Shown: positions 54,613 to 63,157, counted from the first letter of the stretch. The stretch is 64,000 nucleotides of DNA from Flavobacterium limnosediminis JC2902 (GCF_000498535.1 NZ_AVGG01000012.1:49355-113354), one strand, 5' to 3'. A program made the numbers and translations. Notes: generated by a model from the letters alone, not told the origin.

Positions 54613-56205
54613 ATGAAACATTACGAAGATAATTTTGCTCACGAAAGTTTACCGCATCCGGATTTACAGCCGGAATATGCATTTTTAGAGTTACCCCAGT
54701 TTCAGCATCCCGATATGCTGAACTGTGTGGACCGTTTATTGGATTATCACATCAGAAACGGTAATGGCGATGCGGTTTGCATTCATACTTTTGAAGAAAA
54801 GTGGACATACAATGACTTGTACGAAAAGGCAAACCAGATAGCACATGTTTTGACGGAAGATTTAGGTTTGAAATCAGGAAACCGCGTGTTAATTCGTTCT
54901 GCCAACAATCCAATGATGGTAGCGTGCTGGTATGCTGTGCTGAAAGCCGGCGGAATCGTCGTGGCAACCATGCCTTTATTGCGTTCCAAAGAATTGACAA
55001 CAATAATTGAATGTGCCGAAATTTCACATGCTTTTTGTGACAGTTCGTTAGCCGAAGAAATGCAATTGGTACAATCTTCTTTTTTAAAGAAGACATGTTA
55101 CTATAACAATTCAGATTTGGAAAACCTGATACAGGAGAAACCGAAAACATTCAACAATTATCACACTAAATCAGACAGCGTTGCACTGATTGGGTTTACC
55201 TCAGGAACAACAGGTTTACCTAAAATGACAGCCCATTATCACAGAGACATTTTAAATATTTGCGAAGCGTTCCCGAAATTTTCACTGCAACCGACTAAAG
55301 ACGATATTTTCACAGGAAGTCCCCCACTCGGATTTACCTTTGGCTTGGGTGGATTGGTTTTGTTCCCGATGTATTTCGGAGCCTCTACTTTTTTAATCGA
55401 AAAACCGAGTCCCGATTTACTTTTACAAGCCATTCAGGAACATAAAGTATCCATTTGTTTTACAGCACCAACCGCCTGGCGTGTCATCACTACAAAAGTC
55501 AAGGAATATGATATTTCCAGCTTACGCAAATGTGTTTCTGCCGGAGAAACCCTGCCTTTAAAAGTCTGGCAAGATTGGTATAACGAAACCGGATTAAAAA
55601 TCATCGACGGTATCGGCGCCACTGAAATGCTTCACATTTTCATTTCTTCCAACGAAGACAATATGGTACCTGGCGCAACAGGAATTGCGGTAACCGGATA
55701 CGAAGCAAAAATCGTTGACTTACAAGGAAATGAACTTCCAAGAAATGAACCGGGTCGATTAGCCGTTCGCGGAATTACAGGCTGCAAATACCTGAACCGT
55801 GAAGACAAACAACGTGATTATGTGGAAAACGGTTGGAACATTACCGGTGATGTTTTCCGTCAGGATGAAGATGGTTATTTCTGGTTCGTAGCTCGTGGCG
55901 ATGACATGATTATTTCTTCAGGTTATAACATCGCTGCCATTGAGGTGGAAAGCGTACTTTTAACCCACGATGAAATTCTGGAATGTGCTGTAGTGGGATT
56001 ACCTGATGAAGAACGCGGAATGTTGGTTTGTGCGCATATTGTTTTAAAAGAAAAACATAAAGCAACGGATGAATTAGCTAAAGATATTCAACAGTGGTTC
56101 AAGGAAGTAGCTGCTCCATACAAATACCCAAGGGTAATAAATTTTATTGATGTTTTACCTAAGACTGAAACAGGAAAAATACAACGATTTAAATTGAAAA
56201 ATTAA
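54613..56205 (+). CDS. Benzoate/2-aminobenzoate-CoA ligase family protein
   Basis: 530 residues, AMP-forming ligase. Motifs: IGFTSGTTGLPKM (P-loop), IDGIGATEMLHIF, WNITGDVFRQDEDGYFWFVARGDD, and PKTETGKIQRFKL with the catalytic Lys. The stretch NRVLIRSANNPMMVACWYAV resembles 2-aminobenzoate-CoA ligases more than benzoate-CoA ligases. It would activate anthranilate (or salicylate) to the CoA thioester that the hydroxylase acts on. Confidence 0.85.
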   Translation: MKHYEDNFAHESLPHPDLQPEYAFLELPQFQHPDMLNCVDRLLDYHIRNGNGDAVCIHTFEEKWTYNDLYEKANQIAHVLTEDLGLKSGNRVLIRSANNPMMVACWYAVLKAGGIVVATMPLLRSKELTTIIECAEISHAFCDSSLAEEMQLVQSSFLKKTCYYNNSDLENLIQEKPKTFNNYHTKSDSVALIGFTSGTTGLPKMTAHYHRDILNICEAFPKFSLQPTKDDIFTGSPPLGFTFGLGGLVLFPMYFGASTFLIEKPSPDLLLQAIQEHKVSICFTAPTAWRVITTKVKEYDISSLRKCVSAGETLPLKVWQDWYNETGLKIIDGIGATEMLHIFISSNEDNMVPGATGIAVTGYEAKIVDLQGNELPRNEPGRLAVRGITGCKYLNREDKQRDYVENGWNITGDVFRQDEDGYFWFVARGDDMIISSGYNIAAIEVESVLLTHDEILECAVVGLPDEERGMLVCAHIVLKEKHKATDELAKDIQQWFKEVAAPYKYPRVINFIDVLPKTETGKIQRFKLKN

Positions 56206-56257
56206 ACACAGATTTCGCAGATTGACACCGATTTAATTTGTGTAATTCGTGGCTAAA
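56206..56257. repeat. Dispersed intergenic phrase
   Basis: The spacer between ligase and thioesterase reads as the phrase ACACAGATTTCGCAGATT..AATTCGTGGC, which I recall as a frequently repeated intergenic phrase in Flavobacterium genomes. Only one copy is seen in this window. Confidence 0.4.
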
Positions 56258-56266
56258 AATAAAAAC

Positions 56267-56701
56267 ATGAGTAATTTTTTTATAAAAGAAGAAAAAATCC
56301 GTTTCCAGCATATTGATTATGCGGGAATTGTTTTCTACCCAAGATTCCTTGAAATGCTTAACGGCATTGTGGAAGACTGGTTTGAAGAAGCTTTAGACCG
56401 ACCGTTTTCCAAAATGCATGAAACAAACGGTATTCCGACAGTCGATTTAAAAGTGCAATTCAAGAAAGCAGCTCGATTAGGCGAAACCTTAACCAAAAAA
56501 CTTTGGGTGAAAAAATTAGGCGATTCTTCTATTCTTTGCGGATTCCGTTTTGAAGACGAAAACGGAAAAACCTGCGTAGAAGGTGAAGTAACTTTAGTGA
56601 ACGTACATATCGCTGAAGATCGTCACACGATAAAAGCAGAATCCTTTAATGAGGAAATGAAAACCAAAATTACCAAATATCTAATCGAAAATTCCAATTA
56701 A
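56267..56701 (+). CDS. Acyl-CoA thioesterase of the 4-hydroxybenzoyl-CoA thioesterase type
   Basis: 144 residues from the ATG at 56267. A GTG at 56249 lies in the repeat phrase and is unlikely. The hotdog motif HIDYAGIVFYPRFLEM carries the catalytic Asp found in Pseudomonas-type 4-hydroxybenzoyl-CoA thioesterase. It is predicted to release 5-hydroxyanthranilate (or gentisate) from its CoA ester after ring hydroxylation. Confidence 0.87.
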   Translation: MSNFFIKEEKIRFQHIDYAGIVFYPRFLEMLNGIVEDWFEEALDRPFSKMHETNGIPTVDLKVQFKKAARLGETLTKKLWVKKLGDSSILCGFRFEDENGKTCVEGEVTLVNVHIAEDRHTIKAESFNEEMKTKITKYLIENSN

Positions 56702-56775
56702 TTTTTGATTTTTAAATAACTAACTTTGTGTGCCTCAGAGATTTTCTTTGAGAGACTTTGTGAAATAACTAAATT

Positions 56776-57756
56776 ATGGAGTTTAAAAAATTTAAAGCCG
56801 CTACCGTTCAGACGTCGCCCGTTTTTCTAAATGTGGAAAAGACGATTGAAAAAGCGATTTCATTTGTAAAAGAAGCTGCTTCCAACGGTGCGGAACTAAT
56901 CGCTTTTCCGGAAGTTTTCGTTGCGGGTTATCCGTATTGGAACTGGATCATGACACCGGTTCAGGGCAGTAAATGGTACGAAGAATTGTATAAAAATTCG
57001 GTTGCCGTTGATGATGAAGCTATGCAACCTTTATATCAGGCCGCAAAAGAATACAATATCCATATCGTTATGGGAATTAACGAGCGTGGTAAAAGCTACG
57101 GCGAAATTTACAACACCAACTTAATCATTGACAATACCGGAACGGTTATCGGGAAACACCGAAAACTGGTGCCAACGTGGGCTGAAAAACTGACATGGAC
57201 TTCCGGAGACGGTTCTTCCTTGAAAGTATATGACACCGAAATTGGTCCGATCGGAACTTTAGCTTGTGGCGAAAACACCAATACTTTGGCACGTTTCACC
57301 CTACTTTCCCAAGGCGAACTGATTCACATTGCGAATTACATTTCCTTACCGGTTGCACCGCCTGATTATAACATGGCGGAAGCAATTAAAATCCGTGCAG
57401 CAGCACATTCCTTTGAAGGGAAGTTATTTACCATCGTTTCGTGTTCTACGATTTCAAAAGAAATTATGGATGCGTTGCGTGACGATGTTCCGAATGTGGA
57501 TGAATTGCTTACGCGTAAAAACTCGGCTTTCTCGGGATTTGTGGGTCCGAATGGCGCTGTTATCGGTGAGCCGTTAATTGATGAGGAAGGAACCGCTTAT
57601 GCCGAAATTGATTTGCAGAAATGCATTCAACCTAAGCAAATGCACGATATTTTAGGACATTACAACCGTTTTGATATTTTCGATTTGCGTGTGAATGTGG
57701 CTCCTACGAGAAAGATTACGTTTATTGACAATCACGAGGAGTTTAATAAGAGATAA
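56776..57756 (+). CDS. Nitrilase-superfamily carbon-nitrogen hydrolase
   Basis: 326 residues. The Glu-Lys-Cys triad is visible: LIAFPEVFVAGYP (Glu), IGKHRKLVPTW (Lys), GTLACGENTNTLARF (Cys). The sequence resembles branch-1 nitrilases (PYWNWIMTPVQG) but has ACGENTN where classical nitrilases have CWEN. It hydrolyses a C-N bond of a nitrile or amide. In this cluster an amide is more fitting: gentisate-type cleavage of 5-hydroxyanthranilate would leave an amide, so maleamate or maleamylpyruvate is a plausible substrate. Confidence 0.85.
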   Translation: MEFKKFKAATVQTSPVFLNVEKTIEKAISFVKEAASNGAELIAFPEVFVAGYPYWNWIMTPVQGSKWYEELYKNSVAVDDEAMQPLYQAAKEYNIHIVMGINERGKSYGEIYNTNLIIDNTGTVIGKHRKLVPTWAEKLTWTSGDGSSLKVYDTEIGPIGTLACGENTNTLARFTLLSQGELIHIANYISLPVAPPDYNMAEAIKIRAAAHSFEGKLFTIVSCSTISKEIMDALRDDVPNVDELLTRKNSAFSGFVGPNGAVIGEPLIDEEGTAYAEIDLQKCIQPKQMHDILGHYNRFDIFDLRVNVAPTRKITFIDNHEEFNKR

Positions 57757-57824
57757 ATTAGTCGTTAGTGATTAGTCGTTAGTGATTAGTCGTTAGTGAT
57801 TAGTCGTTAGTTGTTAGTAATTAG
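57757..57824 (+). repeat. Four tandem copies of a 14-nt unit
   Basis: Unit GTCGTTAGTGATTA repeated from 57761, three exact and one varied copy, directly behind the nitrilase gene. Positions 57799-57820 are the reverse complement of 23875-23896 at the hisH/hisA junction. Confidence 0.85.
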
Positions 57825-57953
57825 AAAAATCAGATTGAACAGCTAACAAAGTCTCTGAGGGACAAAATATTTACAGAAGACGACATTTTTATAGAAAAAT
57901 CAGATTGAACAGTTAGCAGAGTCCCGGAGGGACGGCATATTTATTTATAGACA
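57822..57953 (+). repeat. Two REP-like direct repeat units
   Basis: Copies begin at 57822 and 57892 (70-nt period). Both start TAGAAAAATCAGATTGAACAG and each holds a small palindrome, GTCCCGGAGGGAC in copy 2 and the decayed GTCTCTGAGGGAC in copy 1. GTCCC...GGGAC units followed by an ATATTTAT tail are, from memory, a dispersed family in Bacteroidetes genomes. Confidence 0.7.
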
Positions 57954-57960
57954 ACAAGAA

Positions 57961-58076
57961 AGCGAAAAGACGGCTTTTTAGCCCTGATTGGAGTGATATC
58001 TTTTATACCTGACAGGTTTTAAAAACCTGTCAGGTATAAAAATAAAACGGAAAGCAGGAATATGGATTGCAAAAAA
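57961..58076. repeat. Composite repeat element with 41-bp palindrome
   Basis: A perfect 20-bp inverted repeat with one central base (58001-58020 / 58022-58041, core ACCTGACAGG) is framed by AGCCCTGATTGGAGTGATAT on the left and GGAAAGCAGGAATA on the right. I recall similar frames around variable hairpins in many Flavobacterium genomes. The right end reaches into a false upstream start (58062) of the dioxygenase gene. With the two repeats before it, it fills the 353-bp spacer 57757-58109. Confidence 0.7.
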
Positions 58077-58109
58077 GCCCGAGCCATTCGCTTCAAAAAA
58101 ATAAAAATT

Positions 58110-59219
58110 ATGGAAGATAAATATTCAGATGACCAGATTGGTCGCGCAAGAGTACAAACCTCTCCGGAACTGGAAGCTTATTATAAAGAATTAAGCAATC
58201 TTGGAGCCGGTGCCTTATGGACAGTTGCCAACGATATTGAGCCTTGGGAGCCGCGTTCTTCCTCTGTTCCGATGCTTTGGAAATATGAGGATTTGCGTTC
58301 TTTGGTTTTAAAATCATCCGAATTGGTTACCCCGGAACAGGCGGGTCGTCGTGTGGTTTATTTGGTAAACGACAACCGTAAAGACGTGAGTGCTGCCGTG
58401 GGATGGCTGTACACCGGAATTCAGGTTACGCGTCCGGGTGAAAGTACGTCGGCGCACCGTCACAGAGCTTCTGCCCTGCGTTTTATCATGGAAGGAAGTA
58501 AAGGCTATACTGTAGTGGACGGCAATAAAATCATGCTGGAAGTTAATGATTTCGTAATTACCCCGAATTCGACCTGGCATGAACACGGTGTGGAAGCTGA
58601 TGGAGAAACCTGTATTTGGCAAGATGGCTTGGATATTCCTTTGGTAAATGCGTTGGAAGCCAATGATTATGCGGTTTATGACGGAAAGCAACCTTTGGTT
58701 TCTCCGGTAAATCATTCGCCAATGACTTATGGTGGAACCGGATTAATTCCTGCCGATAAAGAATGGAACAAACCGTATTCACCTTTGTTTAAATATTCAT
58801 GGAAAAATGTTTATCCGGCTTTATTGGAAGTGGCCAAAGTTAATGAAGGTTCGCCTTTTGACGGGGTTATCATGCAGTATTCCAATCCGTTAACCGGTGG
58901 TCATGTAATGCAGACCATGGGCGCTTCAATGCAATTATTACCCGCAGGTTTTAAAGGAAAAGCGCATAAACACACAGGTTCTTTTGTATATCAGTGTGCT
59001 AAAGGTCACGGATACACCATTATTAACGGAAAACGTTTTGACTGGAAAGAAAGAGATATTTTCTGCGTACCTTCATGGGCTTGGCACGAACACGTGAATT
59101 TATCCGAGACCGAAGACGCTTGTCTATTCTCTTTCAACGACTTACCGGTGATTGAATCATTGGGATTGTATCAGGATAAAGAATATACCGAGAACAACGG
59201 GCATCAGAATTTGGTTTAA
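58110..59219 (+). CDS. Gentisate 1,2-dioxygenase-like ring-cleaving enzyme (bicupin)
   Basis: 369 residues from the ATG at 58110. The in-frame ATG at 58062 lies in the repeat element. Two cupin domains: the first has ESTSAHRHRASALRF with His116 and His118 and TPNSTWHEHG with His157/His159, the iron ligands of gentisate dioxygenases. The second has KGKAHKHTGSFVY and SWAWHEHVN. It opens an aromatic ring between the carboxyl-bearing carbon and its neighbour. The substrate is either gentisate or, from context, 5-hydroxyanthranilate. Confidence 0.88.
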   Translation: MEDKYSDDQIGRARVQTSPELEAYYKELSNLGAGALWTVANDIEPWEPRSSSVPMLWKYEDLRSLVLKSSELVTPEQAGRRVVYLVNDNRKDVSAAVGWLYTGIQVTRPGESTSAHRHRASALRFIMEGSKGYTVVDGNKIMLEVNDFVITPNSTWHEHGVEADGETCIWQDGLDIPLVNALEANDYAVYDGKQPLVSPVNHSPMTYGGTGLIPADKEWNKPYSPLFKYSWKNVYPALLEVAKVNEGSPFDGVIMQYSNPLTGGHVMQTMGASMQLLPAGFKGKAHKHTGSFVYQCAKGHGYTIINGKRFDWKERDIFCVPSWAWHEHVNLSETEDACLFSFNDLPVIESLGLYQDKEYTENNGHQNLV

Positions 59220-59316
59220 AAAGCAAGAAGCAATAATAAAGAGAATAGAAAATAGATAACAGACTGAAAAACTTAGCAACTCAGTTACTCAGAAAATCAG
59301 CAACTTAAAAGAAAAA
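59220..59316 (+). repeat. Phrase-repeat spacer
   Basis: 97 nt of repeated phrases: AAGCAAGAAGC, then 59240-59256 identical to 19799-19815, then ACTTAGCAACTCAGTTACTC followed by a second CAGCAACTTA. No coding potential. Confidence 0.65.
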
Positions 59317-60225
59317 ATGAAACTACTTACTTACAGAACAAACGATTCGGAATCAAGATTAGGGTTTATTCATAATAACCGCGTGGTGGATATGGAAGAT
59401 TTTGGAGGAATTCATAACTTCCCGCTTCCTAACGACATGTTGGAATTAATCGATATGGGATTTGAAGTTATTGCAGAAATCAATGAAATGATTGGAAATA
59501 CAAGAGAAATTGATTTTGAAATGATTTCTTTTCCAATGAATGCCATTACGATTCTTGCACCTATTGAAAAACCGAGAAAAAACATTATCGGAATCGGATT
59601 AAACTATACAGAGCACGTAGCGGAAAGTGCGCGTACTTTAGATACTTCGAACGAATTACCGCAACAACCTGTAATTTTCTCCAAACCGCCAACAACGGTT
59701 ACCGCTACCAATACTGAGATTTTACACAATCCGAAACTGACACAACAATTAGACTGGGAAGTGGAATTGGCTGTTATTATTGGAAAAGAAGGGAAATATG
59801 TTCCGAAAGAAAATGCAATGGATTATGTTTTCGGATACACTGTTATTAATGATATTTCTGCGAGAGATTGCCGTCGTTCCGGACAATGGATTGTTTCCAA
59901 AGGTCAGGATACTTTCGCGCCAATGGGCCCGGTTTTGGTTACAAAAGACGAAATCGAAGATCCGCACAACCTGAATTTATCGTTGAAACTAAACGGAGTT
60001 GAAAAACAAAGTTCAAATACTAAATTCATGTTGTTCAACATCAATGATTTGATTAACGATTTGAGTACGGTTTTCACACTGGAACCTGGCGATATCATTG
60101 CAACGGGAACTCCGGCTGGTGTTGGTGCAGGAAGAAATCCGCAGGAATGGATGTGGAATGGTGACGTGGTGGAAGCTACTGTGGAAGGAATCGGAACGAT
60201 TGTGAATACGATTAAGGAGATTTAG
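59317..60225 (+). CDS. Fumarylacetoacetate hydrolase family protein
   Basis: 302 residues. An N-terminal segment (1-75) precedes the FAH fold. Metal-binding motifs: IIGIGLNYTEHVAES, LDWEVELAVIIG (Glu ligands), YTVINDISARDCR (Asp), and IIATGTPAGVGAGRNP. In gentisate-type pathways this family cleaves maleyl- or fumarylpyruvate into pyruvate and a C4 acid. Here the substrate is predicted to be maleamylpyruvate, giving maleamate plus pyruvate. Confidence 0.87.
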   Translation: MKLLTYRTNDSESRLGFIHNNRVVDMEDFGGIHNFPLPNDMLELIDMGFEVIAEINEMIGNTREIDFEMISFPMNAITILAPIEKPRKNIIGIGLNYTEHVAESARTLDTSNELPQQPVIFSKPPTTVTATNTEILHNPKLTQQLDWEVELAVIIGKEGKYVPKENAMDYVFGYTVINDISARDCRRSGQWIVSKGQDTFAPMGPVLVTKDEIEDPHNLNLSLKLNGVEKQSSNTKFMLFNINDLINDLSTVFTLEPGDIIATGTPAGVGAGRNPQEWMWNGDVVEATVEGIGTIVNTIKEI

Positions 60226-60414
60226 TTTTCAGTCACAGTCACAGTGTTCTGTTTTAGGCAATCAGTTAGTGACTTTGCGAACGACTTTGCATCTTTGCAT
60301 TTAAATAACCATAAAAATGAATTTAGTTTTTAGTATTCAGCTAAAGACTTTGCGAACCTTGCGAAAACCTTTGCGTCCCGATAGCTATCGGGATTGCGGT
60401 TAAATTTTAAAAAA
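60226..60414. repeat. Phrase-repeat spacer with 18-bp palindrome
   Basis: Contains CACAGTCACAGT, three CTTTGCGAA/CTTTGCATC-type words, and a perfect 18-bp palindrome TCCCGATAGCTATCGGGA (60376-60393) embedded in a CTTTGCG...TTGCGGTTAAA phrase. No gene. Confidence 0.7.
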
Positions 60415-61164
60415 ATGAAAAAGTACAGAATAGGACAAATAGTTCCGTCGTCAAACGTAACGATGGAAACAGAAATACCAGCCGTTTTCCGTTCCCGTGA
60501 AACTATTTTACCGGAACGTTTTACCTTCCATTCCAGCAGAATGCGAATGAAAAAAGTAACCAAAGAAGAATTGGAAGCCATGGATGCCATGAGTTTGAAA
60601 TGCGCACAGGAATTATCTGATGCACATGTTGACGTAATGGGATATGCGTGCTTGGTGGCAATCATGAGTATGGGGCGCGGTTATCACTGTGTTTCGGAAG
60701 TGAATTTACATCAGGAAACCATCGCCAACGACTTCCCTACTCCAATTGTAACTTCTGCCGGTGCGTTGATTAACGGATTGAAAGTGTTAGGTGCAAAAAA
60801 AGTGTCTATTATTACTCCGTATATGCGTCCGCTTACCGATATGGTTGTGGATTATATTGAACACCAGGGCTTTGAAGTGGTGGATTCCATTGCTTTGGAA
60901 ATCCCTGATAATTTAGAAGTTGCCGCTCAGGATCCGATGAATTTGTTGGAAATCTACAAACGATTGGATTTAACAGGTGTGGATGTTTTGGTAGCTTCTG
61001 CCTGTGTGCAGATGCCTTCTTTGGAAGCGATTGACCTGATTCAGAAGGAAATCGGAATTCCGGTTACTTCCGCAGCGGTTTGTACAACTTATGAAATGAT
61101 GAAGAAACTAGGCATAGAAGCAAAATCTGCAATTGGCGGAGAATTACTTAGTGGGAAATACTAA
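60415..61164 (+). CDS. Maleate cis-trans isomerase family protein
   Basis: 249 residues from the ATG at 60415. The TTG 21 nt upstream lies in the palindrome phrase. Asp/Glu racemase-like two-domain fold with the maleate isomerase signature VPSSNVTMETE. The two catalytic cysteines are Cys79 (GYACLVAIMS) and Cys197 (ASACVQMPS), matching the spacing of characterised maleate isomerases (Cys76/Cys194 in Nocardia from memory). It converts maleate to fumarate without cofactor. Last gene of the aromatic cluster. Confidence 0.88.
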   Translation: MKKYRIGQIVPSSNVTMETEIPAVFRSRETILPERFTFHSSRMRMKKVTKEELEAMDAMSLKCAQELSDAHVDVMGYACLVAIMSMGRGYHCVSEVNLHQETIANDFPTPIVTSAGALINGLKVLGAKKVSIITPYMRPLTDMVVDYIEHQGFEVVDSIALEIPDNLEVAAQDPMNLLEIYKRLDLTGVDVLVASACVQMPSLEAIDLIQKEIGIPVTSAAVCTTYEMMKKLGIEAKSAIGGELLSGKY

Positions 61165-61166
61165 TT

Positions 61167-61200
61167 AAAAAAAGAGTTTCGTTTGAAACTCTTTTTTTTT
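61167..61200. terminator. Bidirectional terminator at end of the aromatic cluster
   Basis: A-tract, stem GAGTTTC/GAAACTC with a 4-nt loop, then nine T. It overlaps by two bases the stop codon of the convergent gene. Confidence 0.88.
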
Positions 61201-62644
61201 ATCTCTTAACAAACTTAGACGTAAATATAGAATTCTCTGTTTTGACTTTAAGCAGATAAACTCCGCTTGAAAAATCACTGACATCAATCACATCATTATT
61301 CAATCCGTCGAAATCAATTTTTTTCATGGTAACGTCGAAGACCTCAAGTTCATCAATATCGATTTCATTCATATTGTTTGGGAACTGAATATACAGATTA
61401 TCCGTAACCGGATTTGGGTAAACCCTCATGTCTGTATTGTTAAATTCGGAACTTGAAAGCCTTGAGGAATTGAGACGGATAATGTTATTGACAAGCATTC
61501 CGTTAAATTCGGTAAAATATCCGACAAGTATAATTCTGCCGTCAGATTGAACCGCTGTATCAGTCACATAATCGTTAGTACCTGTTCCGGGACTGAAAGT
61601 ATCATCAAATAAACCATCAGCGTTTAACCTTCCTATTCCGCGGAAATCATAACCGTAATAGTCGAAACATTCGGAACCCCGTATTATAATTTTACCGTCG
61701 TCCTGTAAAGCCGAAGGAAAAACCCGCAAAACACAATCATCAGTATACGGATGTGGCTGAAAAACATTCATTATATTCCCGTTAGGATCCAATCGTACAA
61801 AATTATACCCAATTATATCGTTCGTATCTGAAAGCACCTTGAAAGGCCACCCTATCAATATGTTGCCGGTTTTTTCAACAGTCAAAAATTTAGGATTCCA
61901 TGTATCACCGTTGGTCCAATCTATATTTTCAGGTTCGTAAAAATTCGAGTCCAATTCTCCTTCAGAATTCATTAAAAAAATTCTTCTCACATTTCCCTGT
62001 ATGCTCACATTACCAACTGCCAGAATTCTGTTATCGGTCAACAAAACCATATTCGACAATACACTTCCTCCCCCTATACCAAATGAAGATAAATCAATCG
62101 GTGAACGGAAAAAAGGATCTACATCCCCGTTGGAATATAATCGTACAATTCCCCGCAAAAAACCACCACCAATCAGAATTTTGTCATCCGGCTGAACTAC
62201 AACGGTCTGAATATTTCGCACGGGTGCTTTAGAAAAAGACGTATCCAATGACCCATCTTGATTTAACCGGGCCAAATTTCCTGTAGCAGCCAGATTTCCT
62301 GTAACAGTGTTTTCCAATCTATCAAAGTTTCCGCAAATTATAATCTTCCCGTCCGATTGGAGTGCTATCATTTTCACCTCGGGATAAACAGTTACACCAA
62401 TACCGGATGCAAAATCCAAATCATAAGAACCGTCCGGATTTAATCGGTTTATTTTCGTCGATTCAACGAAACCGCCACCCCCAGTGAATCGCTCAACCAA
62501 AATTATTTTTCCATCGGGTTGCAATTTCAAAATTGTTTCCGGACTAACTTGCCCCTGAACATTAAAACTTATGTCTAAAGAACCATCCTGAGCATAAATA
62601 ACTAACGAGGCAAGAAAACTGATCAGGAATATAATTTTTCTCAT
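61199..62644 (-). CDS. Delta-60 repeat protein with type IX sorting domain
   Basis: 481 residues with signal peptide (MRKIIFLISFLASLVIYAQ). Repeated units of about 50-60 residues with the delta-60 pattern: LQPDGKIILVERF, LQSDGKIIICGNF, VQPDDKILIGGGF, LQDDGKIIIRGS, VQSDGRIILVGYF, each followed by RLN.DG. Such repeats fold as beta-propeller blades. The last 80 residues are a type A sorting domain (VYPNPVTDNLYIQF, SSGVYLLKV, FVKR). A surface or secreted protein, function unknown. Confidence 0.85.
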   Translation of the reverse strand: MRKIIFLISFLASLVIYAQDGSLDISFNVQGQVSPETILKLQPDGKIILVERFTGGGGFVESTKINRLNPDGSYDLDFASGIGVTVYPEVKMIALQSDGKIIICGNFDRLENTVTGNLAATGNLARLNQDGSLDTSFSKAPVRNIQTVVVQPDDKILIGGGFLRGIVRLYSNGDVDPFFRSPIDLSSFGIGGGSVLSNMVLLTDNRILAVGNVSIQGNVRRIFLMNSEGELDSNFYEPENIDWTNGDTWNPKFLTVEKTGNILIGWPFKVLSDTNDIIGYNFVRLDPNGNIMNVFQPHPYTDDCVLRVFPSALQDDGKIIIRGSECFDYYGYDFRGIGRLNADGLFDDTFSPGTGTNDYVTDTAVQSDGRIILVGYFTEFNGMLVNNIIRLNSSRLSSSEFNNTDMRVYPNPVTDNLYIQFPNNMNEIDIDELEVFDVTMKKIDFDGLNNDVIDVSDFSSGVYLLKVKTENSIFTSKFVKR

Positions 62645-63157
62645 AACGCTAATTTTTAAAATTAAACAATCAGGAAAAATTTGAGGTGTATAAAGTTACG
62701 ACTTAATAGCTTTTATCTTAAATCAAACATTGCCTTTTAACTACTTAATTAACTAATAATTAGTAATTTAACAGTAAAATCATTCTGAAAACCCAATTCT
62801 GAAACAAACCCCTTCAATGTTACTCGAAACTATTATATTTCTTTCCTTATTGGCCTTTTCATGGTGAAGTAAATGGTATTGCAAAATGGATTTCTTTTTA
62901 AGAAATTTTATGTCTGTGATAGCGTTCGATTACTGAAAATCAACATAGATTTTGATATAGCTCCACTCTCAACTTTAATAAAGTAATTTTTTCGACATCA
63001 AAGAAATTACATAGTATCTACCTTATACATTGCTAAAATTTAAACATAAAAAAAGCTACAACTCTTATCGTTGTAGCTTTTTTATTGTTGAAACACTATT
63101 GCTCAAAGTCTCCGACTCTCAGCTGTCCTGATAAAATTCAGTTTACTAACTCAAAAA
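62645..63157. other. 513-bp intergenic region
   Basis: AT-rich with no ORF or RNA gene that I can support. Near 62688-62697 the minus strand has TAACTTTA, one base off the TAnnTTTG promoter word, in a suitable place for the delta-60 gene. The right part holds the terminator of the collagen-like gene. Confidence 0.55.
63048..63084. terminator. Terminator of the collagen-like gene
   Basis: Stem AGCTACAAC/GTTGTAGCT with a 7-nt loop and A/T tracts on both sides. On the minus strand it lies about 75 nt behind the collagen-like gene. Confidence 0.85.

Noticed and set aside
58062..58109. Upstream ATG extending the ring-cleaving dioxygenase by 16 residues
   Set aside because: The extension lies in the end of a repeat element and encodes a basic stretch not expected in gentisate dioxygenases. 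The ATG at 58110 is preferred.
50201..61164. Plain salicylate-to-gentisate pathway
   Set aside because: Ligase, hydroxylase, dioxygenase and FAH would fit, but the amidase-type hydrolase and maleate isomerase would be unexplained. Kept only as the alternative.
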